From Ignavibacteria bacterium (GTDB lineage Bacteria > Bacteroidota > Ignavibacteria > Tepidaquicellales > Tepidaquicellaceae), in the NCBI GenBank assembly GCA_019694675.1, contig JAIBBK010000002.1, positions 1-64,000 of the forward strand: a stretch of 64,000 nt of DNA, read 5' to 3'. The position numbers and the translations under genes were made by a program. Of this stretch, positions 1 to 9,300 are shown one piece after another. Below the pieces are notes generated by a model, which saw nothing but the letters and a program-made list of their open reading frames with translations, ran no database searches and was not told the origin of the DNA. Position 1 is the stretch's first letter. Each line of letters starts with the position of its first letter.

Positions 1-1273
1 CTTTGTATCTCCCTGGATGTTGTCTTGAGTTAACAAGAGTCCGGACTTCTCTTCCGTTAATGTCAGTTACTTTCAGCATTACATTACTGCCGGCCTTCAA
101 GTCGTATTCAATAGTTGTTTTGGGATTGAACGGGTTTGGATAGTTCTGATACAAAATGAAGCTTGAAGCCACATTTGTGGATTGATTACTGACGGAAGTA
201 AGCGGATATGTAGTTGTATCACCTCCTGTTAGCGTGTGCACAGAATTGTATGCCCATCCGACTCTTGTATTGACAAACTCACAGAAAACAAAGAATGGCA
301 TTCTGAATGATGTGTCGGGAAGCTGATATCCCCAGTTCAACCCTGCATTTGTTGACTTAGCTATCACACCCCGAAATTGAAAATTCGGGTAAAGTATATT
401 TGCATCCCGATCAACACCCCAAATTATGTCCTCTCCCAAAATCGAAAATGATGAGACAGCTACGTCAGGATTGCCGGTAGAAACTTCCAAAAGTGTTGTC
501 CAGGACAATCCACCATCTGTTGTTTTTTGAAATACAGAACGCTTCGATCTCCATCCTACAAGTGTATCTCGGAAGTGAATATTATACCATCCATCTCCGT
601 TTGGAATCTCCACCCATGTGTCCCCGGCATCTGTTGTCTTTCTCAAAAACGAATTAGGTACATATCCGTTGCTGATAAATCCGATTCTGGAATTGATCAT
701 ATAAACCCTGTCAGCTTGATATGACAAATTGTAATACTTCCTTTGCCATGTCGTTCCGCCGTTTGTTGTCCTGAATACGCCTCCGTCGAATGGTAAATCT
801 CTGGTTGCCCAAACTTCCTCATCACTCAAAACGTGAATATCCTGATAGGAGAAGTAGCTATTGGGATTATTTAGAACATTCCAGTTGTCACCGCCGTCAG
901 TGGTCTTGTACAGCCTTGCCCCTGCAAACCAGTCAGTTCCTGCAAAGCCTGTGTGAGCATTAATGAACTCTATGTCCAGGAAAGTTCTGCCGGAATTCTC
1001 GGTAAGAACATAGCTCCAGTTGTCCCCGCCGTTTGTTGTTCTGATGACATAAGAATTTCCGTCCGAACCTCTCACTGTAACACCGTAACCGGTCAGGCTG
1101 TCCTTAAAGGTCAGGTTGTTCAAGGGAGGAAGATTTTCCGGCAAGAACTGCCTGTACCAACCCTCCGGCGGGTTATGCTGAAAGTTGAATGCATTGATGA
1201 ACACAAAAATACTGAGAAACCAAAGCAGGTTTGTGAGAAGCGGAGCGCGGGAGCGATGAGATGCGGATTTCAT
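1..1273 (-). CDS. YCF48/BNR-repeat secreted protein with T9SS type A sorting domain (partial)
   Basis: Read by translating the minus strand from the ATG at 1273. The frame stays open to the window edge, so the C-terminus is missing. An N-terminal hydrophobic segment (about residues 13-30) looks like a signal sequence. Six Asp-box-like repeats of the form [RK][TS]T[ND]xGxxW follow (for example RTTNGGDNW, KTTDGGDNW, KTTDAGDTW), typical of YCF48/sialidase-like beta-propellers. From about residue 365 comes a T9SS type A C-terminal domain with NYPNPFNPKTTIEYDL and GREVRTLV, the signal that sends cargo across the outer membrane. The start is supported by AGGAAG just upstream. Ligand or enzyme activity cannot be told; such propellers are often surface-exposed and binding. 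Divergent from the TPR lipoprotein at 1540. Confidence 0.85.
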   Translation of the reverse strand, partial: MKSASHRSRAPLLTNLLWFLSIFVFINAFNFQHNPPEGWYRQFLPENLPPLNNLTFKDSLTGYGVTVRGSDGNSYVIRTTNGGDNWSYVLTENSGRTFLDIEFINAHTGFAGTDWFAGARLYKTTDGGDNWNVLNNPNSYFSYQDIHVLSDEEVWATRDLPFDGGVFRTTNGGTTWQRKYYNLSYQADRVYMINSRIGFISNGYVPNSFLRKTTDAGDTWVEIPNGDGWYNIHFRDTLVGWRSKRSVFQKTTDGGLSWTTLLEVSTGNPDVAVSSFSILGEDIIWGVDRDANILYPNFQFRGVIAKSTNAGLNWGYQLPDTSFRMPFFVFCEFVNTRVGWAYNSVHTLTGGDTTTYPLTSVSNQSTNVASSFILYQNYPNPFNPKTTIEYDLKAGSNVMLKVTDINGREVRTLVNSRQHPGRYK

Positions 1274-1289
1274 AATAACTTCCTTTATA

Positions 1290-1297
1290 CAAAACTA
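1290..1297 (-). promoter_or_regulatory. Bacteroidota-type -7 element
   Basis: On the minus strand this reads TAGTTTTG, fitting TAnnTTTG, about 17 bases before the ATG at 1273. No clear TTG is seen at -33, so this is a modest call. Confidence 0.35.
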
Positions 1298-1539
1298 CGG
1301 AGGAAGGATTTCAGAAACTATGACTTTGGTCATGTTCTGAAAAGATTTGCCGGTCAGTCACTTTCTCAAAACATGATGAACAGTTCAAGAGCTGTTACAC
1401 TGATGATCCAGAATTCTATGATTGCAGTCCACTGCAAACAGCTTGTGAAGCCGTCTTTGCGTACAGTGCATTTTTCAAAAACTATTGTATTGAATTAGAC
1501 GGCTGTTCAAAATATCTTGATCCAAACAGATTTGTCCAA

Positions 1540-3948
1540 TTGAGTTTTATCAGATATTTCGTTCCGGCGATCCTTTTCCTCGCATTTGCTTTATCACAGA
1601 CCGGCTGTAATCACATTACCTATTCCACCGTTCCCCGTGCCGCAAATGATACGATAGGAGAAGGCCCGGATCCGGATTTCAGCAGATCCCTTGACTTTGA
1701 TTTCCAGGACTTCACTTCTTACCTGTTCATGGGAAACAGGGTTGAGAACTTCACAGCCTATTTCAACAAGTTCTTTCAGGCGGACGGCGATTTCCATGAC
1801 GCTCTGGAAGAATACAGGGCCGGGCTGATCTCCACTTATAACAGAAGGCTGGATTCACTCGGGATCACGCCGCCGGTATCCGCCACCGTGAAGGAGAAAC
1901 TTGACAAGGCGATCGAAAGAGCTTCCAAGATCATACAGTATCATAAGAACAGCAAATACATAGATGACGCGGTTCTCCTGATCGGCGAGGCGTACTATTT
2001 TCAGACAGACTACATCAATGCGGAAAGAAAGTTCAATGAATTTCTGCAGAGACTTTCCTCAAGCGAACTGACCGACGAGGCGCTTCTTTACCTTGCAAGG
2101 ACAAAACTCCGGCTCGGGAAAAATGAAGACGGGCTTAAGATACTCGGCGACCTTGTGAAGGATTCCGACGACAGGGAGATAAGGTCACTCGCGGCCAGAG
2201 ACCTGGGCGTATATGATTACAACAACGGCAGACTGAAAGAATCCGTGGAGAACTTCAAGAAAGCAATTGAATACTCCGGCGATAATGTGCGAAAGGCCGA
2301 AAACCAGTTCATACTTGCCCGGCTGAGCAGTGTTTACAAACCCGAGTCGGCGGCGGATGAATTCAAAAAAGTGCTTGATTATTCACCTGACTTCGACCTT
2401 ACTTTCTTTGCCAGACTCAACTATGCCAAAGGCCTCATTGTAAGCAGGAAATACTCTGATGCGGAGGACGAACTGTCTTCCATGAGAAAGAAGTACAGGG
2501 ATTTCAAAGACTTCACTCCGCTGATAGACCTTGAGATTGCAAACAATCTGTATGCGGAAGGTGACATCAGGCAGGCAAAGGAAAAATACTATGAGGTGAT
2601 TGTGAAGTATGCAAATACCACTTCCGCCGCGGACGCTTATTATTTCCTCGGCAAGGACCTTGAGACCAGACAGAAGGATTACATGAACGCGCTTGTAAAT
2701 TATAAGAAGGCAACTCAGGAAAATTCGCTTTCGGAATTTTATCCCGAGAGCTCCAGAAAAGCAAAGACGCTTGAGAAGTATTTTAACCTGATTGCTGACA
2801 TCAAAGGCGATAAAGAACTGAGGATACCCGAAACCAATCCGGAAGTTGAGGCATACAGGGCATTGTACAATGAAGAAAAGGGTATCGAAGATCTCAACAA
2901 GCAGAATAACCAGAACCAGCAGAACACCGGCGACGGGACAGAAGACGGAACGCAGGAAGGACGGGGCAAGGGAAATCCCGGAGGTTTCGGCACCGCGGGA
3001 GGTGTTCATCCGGCAGACTCCGTTGAAGATGTTACAAAGAATCCCAATCCAAACGCAAACCCTGATCCCACCGGTGCATTCAATCCCGGCAATGTATCTC
3101 AGGAGAAGGGCGAGGAGATTCAAAAGGAGGCTAAAGAGAATGATAAGGTGCAGGACAGTCTCAGCGCAATTAAGGAAGCCGGCGATGAGATTGAGAAGGC
3201 AAACAATATCTACAATTCATACTACGAGCTCGCGGAACTCTTCATGTATGATATGAACATGCCCGATTCCGCCGAACATTATCTGAAACTTCTGCTCGAT
3301 ATGTATCCGGATGCAGACAAGAAGCCCAAAACGCTTTTCATGCTCGGCACTTTTTACAAGTCACTTGGAAAGGAAGAACTCTCTGCGGAAGCATTCGAAC
3401 AGATCATTGCGGCGTATCCCGCAACGGTTTACGCAAAGGAATCCAGATCGCTCCTGAGGAAGAGTGCGGGTACTGACAGCCTGAATACGGACAACGACGG
3501 CGATCTGCTCACAAGGGCGCTGATAAAGTTCAACAGTGAAGATTATCCGGAAGCAATTACTCTTATGAAGGAGTATATAGACAAGAATCCCACAGACACT
3601 CTGTCAGCCAAAGCGCTGTTAGGGATCGGGTGGATCTACCAGAACAAGCTTCTCATCAAAGACAGCGCCATTGCCTACTACAATCTCCTTAAGCTGAGGT
3701 TTCCGAATTCAGACTATTATGCAAGCATTGCTCCTACACTTGACTTCCTGATCTCACTTGAACCCAAAACTTCGACAGACAGTCTTGGAGTGAACCAAAG
3801 CCTGCCCGACAGCCTTGCGGCAAATCAGAATGTCACCGGAAGAACGGAAAGCGGAGAGAACGGTTTTGTGGTTGCCCCGAAAGAAGCGGGCTCAAAGCTG
3901 AGTATAGAAGAGCTTGAGCATCTGCTTATGAAGGCGGAGTCCCCGTAA
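1540..3948 (+). CDS. large TPR lipoprotein, SprE/PorW-like
   Basis: 802-residue protein from a TTG start; no ATG is available until after the signal region. The N-terminus has a hydrophobic stretch ending in SQTGC, compatible with a loose lipobox and outer-membrane anchoring. Residues about 60-150 show the pattern of T9SS SprE/PorW proteins: a YFNKFF-type segment, then KAIERASKIIQYH and DDAVLLIGEAYYF before successive TPR units. A low-complexity N/Q/G/P linker lies around 455-525, followed by more TPRs (about 555-730) and a disordered tail. PorW/SprE links the periplasmic and outer-membrane parts of T9SS in Bacteroidota. Its position beside a T9SS cargo gene fits, but general TPR lipoproteins can look alike, so the SprE/PorW label is an inference. 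Confidence 0.6.
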   Translation: MSFIRYFVPAILFLAFALSQTGCNHITYSTVPRAANDTIGEGPDPDFSRSLDFDFQDFTSYLFMGNRVENFTAYFNKFFQADGDFHDALEEYRAGLISTYNRRLDSLGITPPVSATVKEKLDKAIERASKIIQYHKNSKYIDDAVLLIGEAYYFQTDYINAERKFNEFLQRLSSSELTDEALLYLARTKLRLGKNEDGLKILGDLVKDSDDREIRSLAARDLGVYDYNNGRLKESVENFKKAIEYSGDNVRKAENQFILARLSSVYKPESAADEFKKVLDYSPDFDLTFFARLNYAKGLIVSRKYSDAEDELSSMRKKYRDFKDFTPLIDLEIANNLYAEGDIRQAKEKYYEVIVKYANTTSAADAYYFLGKDLETRQKDYMNALVNYKKATQENSLSEFYPESSRKAKTLEKYFNLIADIKGDKELRIPETNPEVEAYRALYNEEKGIEDLNKQNNQNQQNTGDGTEDGTQEGRGKGNPGGFGTAGGVHPADSVEDVTKNPNPNANPDPTGAFNPGNVSQEKGEEIQKEAKENDKVQDSLSAIKEAGDEIEKANNIYNSYYELAELFMYDMNMPDSAEHYLKLLLDMYPDADKKPKTLFMLGTFYKSLGKEELSAEAFEQIIAAYPATVYAKESRSLLRKSAGTDSLNTDNDGDLLTRALIKFNSEDYPEAITLMKEYIDKNPTDTLSAKALLGIGWIYQNKLLIKDSAIAYYNLLKLRFPNSDYYASIAPTLDFLISLEPKTSTDSLGVNQSLPDSLAANQNVTGRTESGENGFVVAPKEAGSKLSIEELEHLLMKAESP

Positions 3949-3954
3949 TAATGC

Positions 3955-6006
3955 TCACCACGCAAGCAGTTTCTTGAATACATCAATGACCTTTACATGA
4001 TTCGGCAGCATTGCATGCTCCAGATGTGTATTGAGCGGGACCGCAGGCACATTGACAGATCCTACGACCTGCACGGGTGCATCAAGATAAGTGAAGCACT
4101 CTCCCGAAATTCTTCCTGCAAGACTTTCCGCAAATGAATTGAGTTTCTGTTCTTCAGTGATCACAACGCACTTGCCGTGCTTCTTCACAGATTCAAACAT
4201 TGCTTCTTCATCAAGCGGGTTCAGAGTCCTCAGGTCGATCACTTCGATCTGTCCCGGAAACCTTGCGGCGGCGTTCACCGCCCAGTGCACTCCCATCCCG
4301 TACGTGATGACAGATATTGTCTCGCCGGAATCGATCTTGTTCTTATCCGCTTTCAGGAATGTCCTCGCCTTTCCAAACGGCACCACATAGTCTGAAGAAG
4401 GTTCCGGGCACTTTGCAAGATCGGTACCTGCCACTTTGCTCCAGTAAAGTCCCTTATGCTCAAACATTATGACCGGATTCGGATCAAGGAACGCTGACTT
4501 AAGCAGTCCTTTCATGTCGGCCGCATTGCTCGGATAGGCAACCTTTATTCCTCGTATGGGAAGCACGCTGGATTCGATGCAGTCGGAATGGTAAGGCCCG
4601 CCGCTGCCGTATGCGCCGCAGGGTATCCGTATCACACAGGATACGGGATACTTGCCGTTAGTGAGGTAACATGATTTTGAGATCTCCACCACAAGCTGAT
4701 TGAATCCTGCCCATGCATAATCTGCAAACTGGATCTCCACTACCGGCTTCACGCCCACTGCGCTCATACCTGCTGTCGAGCCCACTATGTAAGCTTCCTG
4801 AATGGGTGTATTGAATACGCGGCTGTCTCCGTATTTCTGCGCAAGTGTCGCGGCTTCGCGGAACACTCCGCCAAGCCTCCTGCCCACATCCTGTCCGTAA
4901 AATATTGCGTTCGGATGATCGCGCAGAATTTCGTTCATCGCATGAAGGCCGGCATCCACCATTATTATAGGATCTTTACCTTCGGGTGATCTTTCTCCCT
5001 TCTCTTCGGTAACAGCCGGAGGGGCAAACTCATGAAGAGTGAGTGTTGAAGGATCGGGTTCTGGAGCTTCCACAGCTTTTCTGAAACTCTCGTCTGCAAG
5101 TTCAGAAGCTTCTTTCTCCGCCTTGCTGAGTTCGGCTTCGCTCACTCCGTAACTTAAGAGCTTCTTTCTTAACCTCGGAAGAGGATCGCGGGACAAATGC
5201 TCCTCAAGATCGTCCGGGCTTCTGTACCATTCCTTCCTCACACCCGATGTATGATGCCCAAGCAGAGGGACCTTTGCATGAACAAGCACCGGCTTTCTCT
5301 TTGTTCTCACATAATTCATTATTTCTCCCGCCTTCTCATAGCATTCTTCAAAGTCAGCTCCGTCCAACCTGTGTCTCTTCATTCCCTTAAAACCTGCCGC
5401 AAACTCGTAAGCGTCCATTGCGCGCATCTCATCTGCATAAGCCGATATTCCCCAGTTGTTGTCCTGCACAAGATACATTATGGGAAGCTGTTTGAGCACA
5501 GCCATTTGAAATGCCTCTGACACTTCGCCTTCGGTGACGGAGCCGTCGCCCAGGGAACATACAACGATCGGCTTCTCGCCTTCGGGAAGAAGGTTTGCGG
5601 ATTCAAGGTATTGAATTCCGTGAGCCATGCCTGTGGCCGGTATTGCCTGCATGCCTGTGGCGCTTGACTGATGCGGGATCTTCGGAAATCCTTCGCGCCT
5701 TAGGGAAGGATGACCGTAATATGTTCTTCCACCCGAGAAAGGATCATCTCTCCGGGTCAGAAGCTGAAGCATGAGTTCGTATGGCTGAAGTCCAAGGCCG
5801 AGCAGAATTGACTCGTCGCGGTAGTAGAGGTTCAGGTAATCGCATTCTTTGAGATGCATCCCGACTGCAAGCTGAATTGCCTCATGGCCGCGTGAAGTGG
5901 AATGCACATAACGGCATATCTGCCTGTTCTCATCATAGATCTCCGCCGTTCTCTTTGTGGTGCACATTAGTGAGAACGCCTTCAGCAGTATATTCTTGTC
6001 TGTCAT
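3955..6006 (-). CDS. 2-oxoacid dehydrogenase E1, fused alpha-beta subunits
   Basis: 683 residues combining both halves of a branched-chain/acetoin/pyruvate-type E1. The alpha part (1 to about 330) carries the thiamine-diphosphate motif GDGSVTEGE (about 152) ending in DNNWGIS. The beta part (about 345-683) has the usual IFYGQDVGRRLGGVFREA and transketolase C-terminal region. It decarboxylates a 2-oxoacid and passes the acyl group to a lipoyl E2; no E2 or E3 lies nearby. It is separated from the upstream receptor gene by a terminator and so is probably transcribed alone. A second, clearly different fused E1 sits at 40088. Substrate cannot be assigned by eye. Confidence 0.9.
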   Translation of the reverse strand: MTDKNILLKAFSLMCTTKRTAEIYDENRQICRYVHSTSRGHEAIQLAVGMHLKECDYLNLYYRDESILLGLGLQPYELMLQLLTRRDDPFSGGRTYYGHPSLRREGFPKIPHQSSATGMQAIPATGMAHGIQYLESANLLPEGEKPIVVCSLGDGSVTEGEVSEAFQMAVLKQLPIMYLVQDNNWGISAYADEMRAMDAYEFAAGFKGMKRHRLDGADFEECYEKAGEIMNYVRTKRKPVLVHAKVPLLGHHTSGVRKEWYRSPDDLEEHLSRDPLPRLRKKLLSYGVSEAELSKAEKEASELADESFRKAVEAPEPDPSTLTLHEFAPPAVTEEKGERSPEGKDPIIMVDAGLHAMNEILRDHPNAIFYGQDVGRRLGGVFREAATLAQKYGDSRVFNTPIQEAYIVGSTAGMSAVGVKPVVEIQFADYAWAGFNQLVVEISKSCYLTNGKYPVSCVIRIPCGAYGSGGPYHSDCIESSVLPIRGIKVAYPSNAADMKGLLKSAFLDPNPVIMFEHKGLYWSKVAGTDLAKCPEPSSDYVVPFGKARTFLKADKNKIDSGETISVITYGMGVHWAVNAAARFPGQIEVIDLRTLNPLDEEAMFESVKKHGKCVVITEEQKLNSFAESLAGRISGECFTYLDAPVQVVGSVNVPAVPLNTHLEHAMLPNHVKVIDVFKKLLAW

Positions 6007-6108
6007 CTGGATTGGTTAATCGGATGCAATTTAGAAACTAAAGTCATTGATACAATTCAAATGATATTGCTTTTGGGGAGAACTGCTGAGTGCGGAAGAT
6101 CGTGCACA

Positions 6109-6144
6109 CAAAAAATAGAAAGCCCGGCAACTTACCGCCGGGCT
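6109..6144 (-). terminator. rho-independent terminator after TonB receptor
   Basis: Minus strand: AGCCCGGC, 8-nt loop, GCCGGGCT (arms 6137-6144 and 6121-6128), followed by TTCTATTTTTTG. It lies 22 bases after the receptor stop and separates it from the E1 gene. Confidence 0.85.
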
Positions 6145-6166
6145 CACTATCCGTCATGCTGTCTGT

Positions 6167-8458
6167 TTAGAACTGCAGACTAAATCCTCCGACAGGAAAG
6201 AATCCCCAGTGCAGGATCTCACCGACTTCGTTCTTGTCATCATCCCAATAATACTCACTCACGTTCTCCCTGTTGAGAAGATTCTGGAATTCGATGTAAG
6301 TCACAAGCCCAATACCGCTGAAGCTGAATTTCTTGTCAACCCTTAGGTCAACTCTCATGTAGTCGGGAGTCCTTTCGGAATTGTACAGTGCCATATCGTA
6401 CACACCTCTGCCGGCGGCTATTGATGCTTCAGCATCGTAAGGAGTGTAAGGCTTACCCGTGGAGAATTTGTATTTAAGCCCGACGAGCCAGTCATCGGCA
6501 ACCTGGTAACCAAGCGTTAGATTCAGCTGATGCGTCTGATCAAATGCTCCCGGCACTTCGCCTCCTTCGAGCGCCTTGAATTTTGAATTCATGTATGAGT
6601 AGTTAAGCATTCCGTAGATCCCGTTGCCGGAAAGTTTCTTCTGAAGCGAAAGATCGAAACCGCGAACAGTGCCCGTACCGGCGCTCACTGCTGCTGTGAC
6701 ATAGTTCGGTCCGTATTCAGCTCCTCCGTTCACCAGTATGTATGTGGGATTATCTGTGCTCACTGCGTAGTTGGAATACTGCTTCTCGTAAACTTCCGCC
6801 GTAACACGCAGGTCTTCAGATATAAGATGGTCTATTCCAAACACGTAATGATCCGCCCTGATGTTATCGAGATTCCTGTTTGACTCCACTGTTGCAAGCC
6901 AGATGTATGCAGGATTCTGGTGAAAGATCCCTGCCGAAGCATTTATGCTTGTAACGGGAGTAACTTTGTAACTGACGCCGATGCGCGGCGAGAATGAACC
7001 GGGGTTTGTAATGTAGTCAAAGTAGTCATACCTCAATCCCGAGTTTATCACAAGCCTGTCATTGAAGAGCCTGGTTGTTAGATTCACATATCCGTTGAGT
7101 TTGAAGGAGTTGATGAGACTGTTTGTATTCACTTCCGGGATGACGTAACCCGTTGCGCTTGTATCCTGTTCGCTGTAAAGATCATTGTCAGATCTTACAA
7201 GCTTTCCCCCGATGCCGGCGTCAATGCTGAAGTATTCCGAAAGGTTTTTGCTAAGGTCGGATTTCAGTGTCACTTCAGATTCGACATAGTCATTCTTATA
7301 AATCTCCGCGGTGTTAGATTCATTGTACTGAGTCGTGTTTCCGTCTGTTACCACACCGGAGAGGACGTTCCTAATGAAGCCGTTCCTGATCAGGTATGTG
7401 TGATTAAGTCCGGCCGTATAGAATTGCCTGTCAACCTTCGCGTTCTCGAACGGATTGGCTGTTTCATCATCCTCATCTCTTGCACCGAATTCAATTTTGT
7501 CGGTGGCCCAGAATCCAAGCAGACTGATGCTGTTCTTTTCGTTGAGTATGATGTTGGATTTGAAGTTCATGTCCCAGTACTTCGGAACGGCCGAAAGCCG
7601 GATCGCATCTTTGAGCAGGTCGAGATAGCTTCTTCTTAATGACACGAGGTATGAGGACTTGTCCGAGAATCTGCCTTCGAACTGTCCTCCGAATCCCTGA
7701 AGTGACATGTCAATGTTATTGTAATAATACTTTTTGCTTCCTTCCCTGAAGCTTATGTCAACCGCACCCGAGAGAGCGTTGCCGTAAGTCACCGGAAATC
7801 CGCCCGTATAAATATCTGCATTCTGAAGAAACTTGAGGTTCAGGATTCCGATCGGACCGCCTGTTGAACCCTGGCTTCCGAAGTGGTTTATGTTCGGGAT
7901 CTCGATCCCGTCAATCAGGAACAGGTTCTCGGCAGGTGAGCCCCCGCGGATTATGAGATCGTTCCTTTGGTCATTGGAGAATGAAACGCCTGAGACGGCC
8001 TGCACCATTCTTGAGATGTCTTCCGCAGCTCCGGGTGCGCGCCTGATCTCCTCGTAATCCAGGTTGATCATGCTTGTGCTGACATCCGAATTCTTCTCGA
8101 AGTAGCTTGCGCTTACATCGATCTCGCCGGTTGTAATTGATGACGGCGAAATTTCTATAACTGTTTCCAAAGGCCTTCCTGCATAGAGCACAAGGTCGTT
8201 CTTTATGATCGGCTCATAACCTATGTAAGTAACGCGTATTCTGTAGGTTGATTCGCTGAGGCGGTCGAAGACGACTTCGCCGTTTGCGTCAGTGCCTGTC
8301 TTCTGCTTTGTTTCAAGCAGTTCAGCTACCGCACCTTCGAGAGGCGCCTTTGTTTCGCCGTCAATCACTTTGCCGCGAATGATCCCGTTTCCGCTTTGTG
8401 CAGTGACGGAGCCGGCAAGGAACAGGAGAATCGCCAGTGACAATAGGGTGTTTTTCAT
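6167..8458 (-). CDS. TonB-dependent receptor with CarboxypepD_reg-like N-terminal domain
   Basis: 763 residues from the ATG at 8458, chosen because it begins a clean signal peptide (MKNTLLSLAILLFLAGSVTAQ); an earlier in-frame ATG at 8506 would put charged residues in front. Residues about 25-105 form the carboxypeptidase-regulatory-like beta-sandwich typical of Bacteroidota receptors. The plug follows with RRAPGAAEDISRM and NDLIIRGGSPAENLFLIDG, then a 22-strand barrel ending in an aromatic residue (SLQF). Substrate unknown. It is preceded by a TetR gene and a copy of the TetR operator (8493-8505), so it is likely controlled by that repressor. The protein at 42239 is a paralogue with the same plug signature. 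Confidence 0.92.
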   Translation of the reverse strand: MKNTLLSLAILLFLAGSVTAQSGNGIIRGKVIDGETKAPLEGAVAELLETKQKTGTDANGEVVFDRLSESTYRIRVTYIGYEPIIKNDLVLYAGRPLETVIEISPSSITTGEIDVSASYFEKNSDVSTSMINLDYEEIRRAPGAAEDISRMVQAVSGVSFSNDQRNDLIIRGGSPAENLFLIDGIEIPNINHFGSQGSTGGPIGILNLKFLQNADIYTGGFPVTYGNALSGAVDISFREGSKKYYYNNIDMSLQGFGGQFEGRFSDKSSYLVSLRRSYLDLLKDAIRLSAVPKYWDMNFKSNIILNEKNSISLLGFWATDKIEFGARDEDDETANPFENAKVDRQFYTAGLNHTYLIRNGFIRNVLSGVVTDGNTTQYNESNTAEIYKNDYVESEVTLKSDLSKNLSEYFSIDAGIGGKLVRSDNDLYSEQDTSATGYVIPEVNTNSLINSFKLNGYVNLTTRLFNDRLVINSGLRYDYFDYITNPGSFSPRIGVSYKVTPVTSINASAGIFHQNPAYIWLATVESNRNLDNIRADHYVFGIDHLISEDLRVTAEVYEKQYSNYAVSTDNPTYILVNGGAEYGPNYVTAAVSAGTGTVRGFDLSLQKKLSGNGIYGMLNYSYMNSKFKALEGGEVPGAFDQTHQLNLTLGYQVADDWLVGLKYKFSTGKPYTPYDAEASIAAGRGVYDMALYNSERTPDYMRVDLRVDKKFSFSGIGLVTYIEFQNLLNRENVSEYYWDDDKNEVGEILHWGFFPVGGFSLQF

Positions 8459-8492
8459 TTGTGGATTTTTTGAGTGAACGTTATTTGTTAAT

Positions 8493-8505
8493 TGAACAGT
8501 GTTCA
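8493..8505. promoter_or_regulatory. TetR operator copy upstream of TonB receptor
   Basis: TGAACAGTGTTCA, a perfect 6-1-6 palindrome, 35 bases before the receptor start. The same 13-mer (other strand) sits in the promoter of the TetR gene at 9163-9175. Confidence 0.65.
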
Positions 8506-8524
8506 TTAAGAATGCAAAAAATTT

Positions 8525-9136
8525 TTACTTTCCCTGCCTGAAGTTATCCACCATTGTTTCATACGCATTGTAGAGAACGGGCCTGATGTATTCCTTCGGA
8601 ACCATTGCCATTCTCTTTCTGAGGAAAAGGGAAACGAGCCCGTGCACAAGCGACCACATGCCTATCGACAGAACATTCACATCTCCCCTGAGGTAGCCTG
8701 CGTCAACGCATTCCTGAATATTCTGTTTCAAAAACTCAAATGTCTTCATGCCTTCATTCCATTCCTGATTAGCTTCGATCTCATTTCCCGGAGCCTGCAC
8801 TATAAACATAAGCTCATAGAGTTCGGGATTGTCAAGGCCGAAGGTGATGTAAACCCTGCCATGCTCGCGGAGCTTTTCGAAAGGATCCTTGATGTTGCTG
8901 ACTGTGAGCTGCATATCATAGAACTTCTGAAATGCAAGACTGTGCAGGTCGAATAGAATTTCATCCCTGTTCTTGAAGTACAGATAGATCGTTCCGGGAC
9001 TGTATTCGATCTCTTCCGCAATCCTTCTGATGGAAATCTTTTCAAAGCCCTCGCTGACAGCTATCTTGCCTGCAGCATCAAGCACAAGCTTTTTCATTTC
9101 CTCTTTCTCGCGTTCTTTTCTCTGTCTTATGCCCAT
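8525..9136 (-). CDS. TetR/AcrR family transcriptional regulator
   Basis: 203 residues from the ATG at 9136 (MGIRQRKEREKEE). The upstream ATG at 9169 would start inside the operator and promoter, so the shorter form is preferred. The helix-turn-helix lies at about residues 25-60 (FEKISIRRIAEEI...SPGTIYLYFKNRDEIL). The C-terminal part resembles TetR_C domains of the AcrR type that bind hydrophobic ligands. Its promoter and the leader of the downstream receptor gene both carry TGAACAnTGTTCA palindromes, pointing to autoregulation and receptor control. The inducer is unknown. Confidence 0.92.
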   Translation of the reverse strand: MGIRQRKEREKEEMKKLVLDAAGKIAVSEGFEKISIRRIAEEIEYSPGTIYLYFKNRDEILFDLHSLAFQKFYDMQLTVSNIKDPFEKLREHGRVYITFGLDNPELYELMFIVQAPGNEIEANQEWNEGMKTFEFLKQNIQECVDAGYLRGDVNVLSIGMWSLVHGLVSLFLRKRMAMVPKEYIRPVLYNAYETMVDNFRQGK

Positions 9137-9153
9137 AATAATTGTGAACAATG

Positions 9154-9184
9154 CAAACTTACTGAACACTGTTCATTTTGTCAA
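9154..9184 (-). promoter_or_regulatory. tetR promoter with operator in the spacer
   Basis: Minus strand: TTGACA (9184-9179), 17-base spacer, TAAGTTTG (9161-9154) matching TAnnTTTG. The operator TGAACAGTGTTCA (9175-9163) fills most of the spacer, ending one base before the -7 element. The expected start of transcription lies about a dozen bases before the ATG at 9136. This is a textbook arrangement for repression by blocking polymerase. Confidence 0.65.
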
Positions 9185-9300
9185 GAACATTTTTCTTCCA
9201 AAGCTGAAAGGGCTTTGGCAATTGAAATGACCTCTCCAAATAGCTATTTTTGAAGCAGTTTCAGGAAGGAAGATACATTTTCATATCAAACGCAAACTCA

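Noticed and set aside
953..1498. Open reading frame on the + strand of 181 codons
   Set aside because: Lies opposite the T9SS cargo gene for most of its length, has no motif, and its composition is that of an antisense shadow.
2383..3123. Long minus-strand frame opposite the TPR lipoprotein
   Set aside because: Cysteine/leucine-rich shadow of a clear coding gene, without family features.
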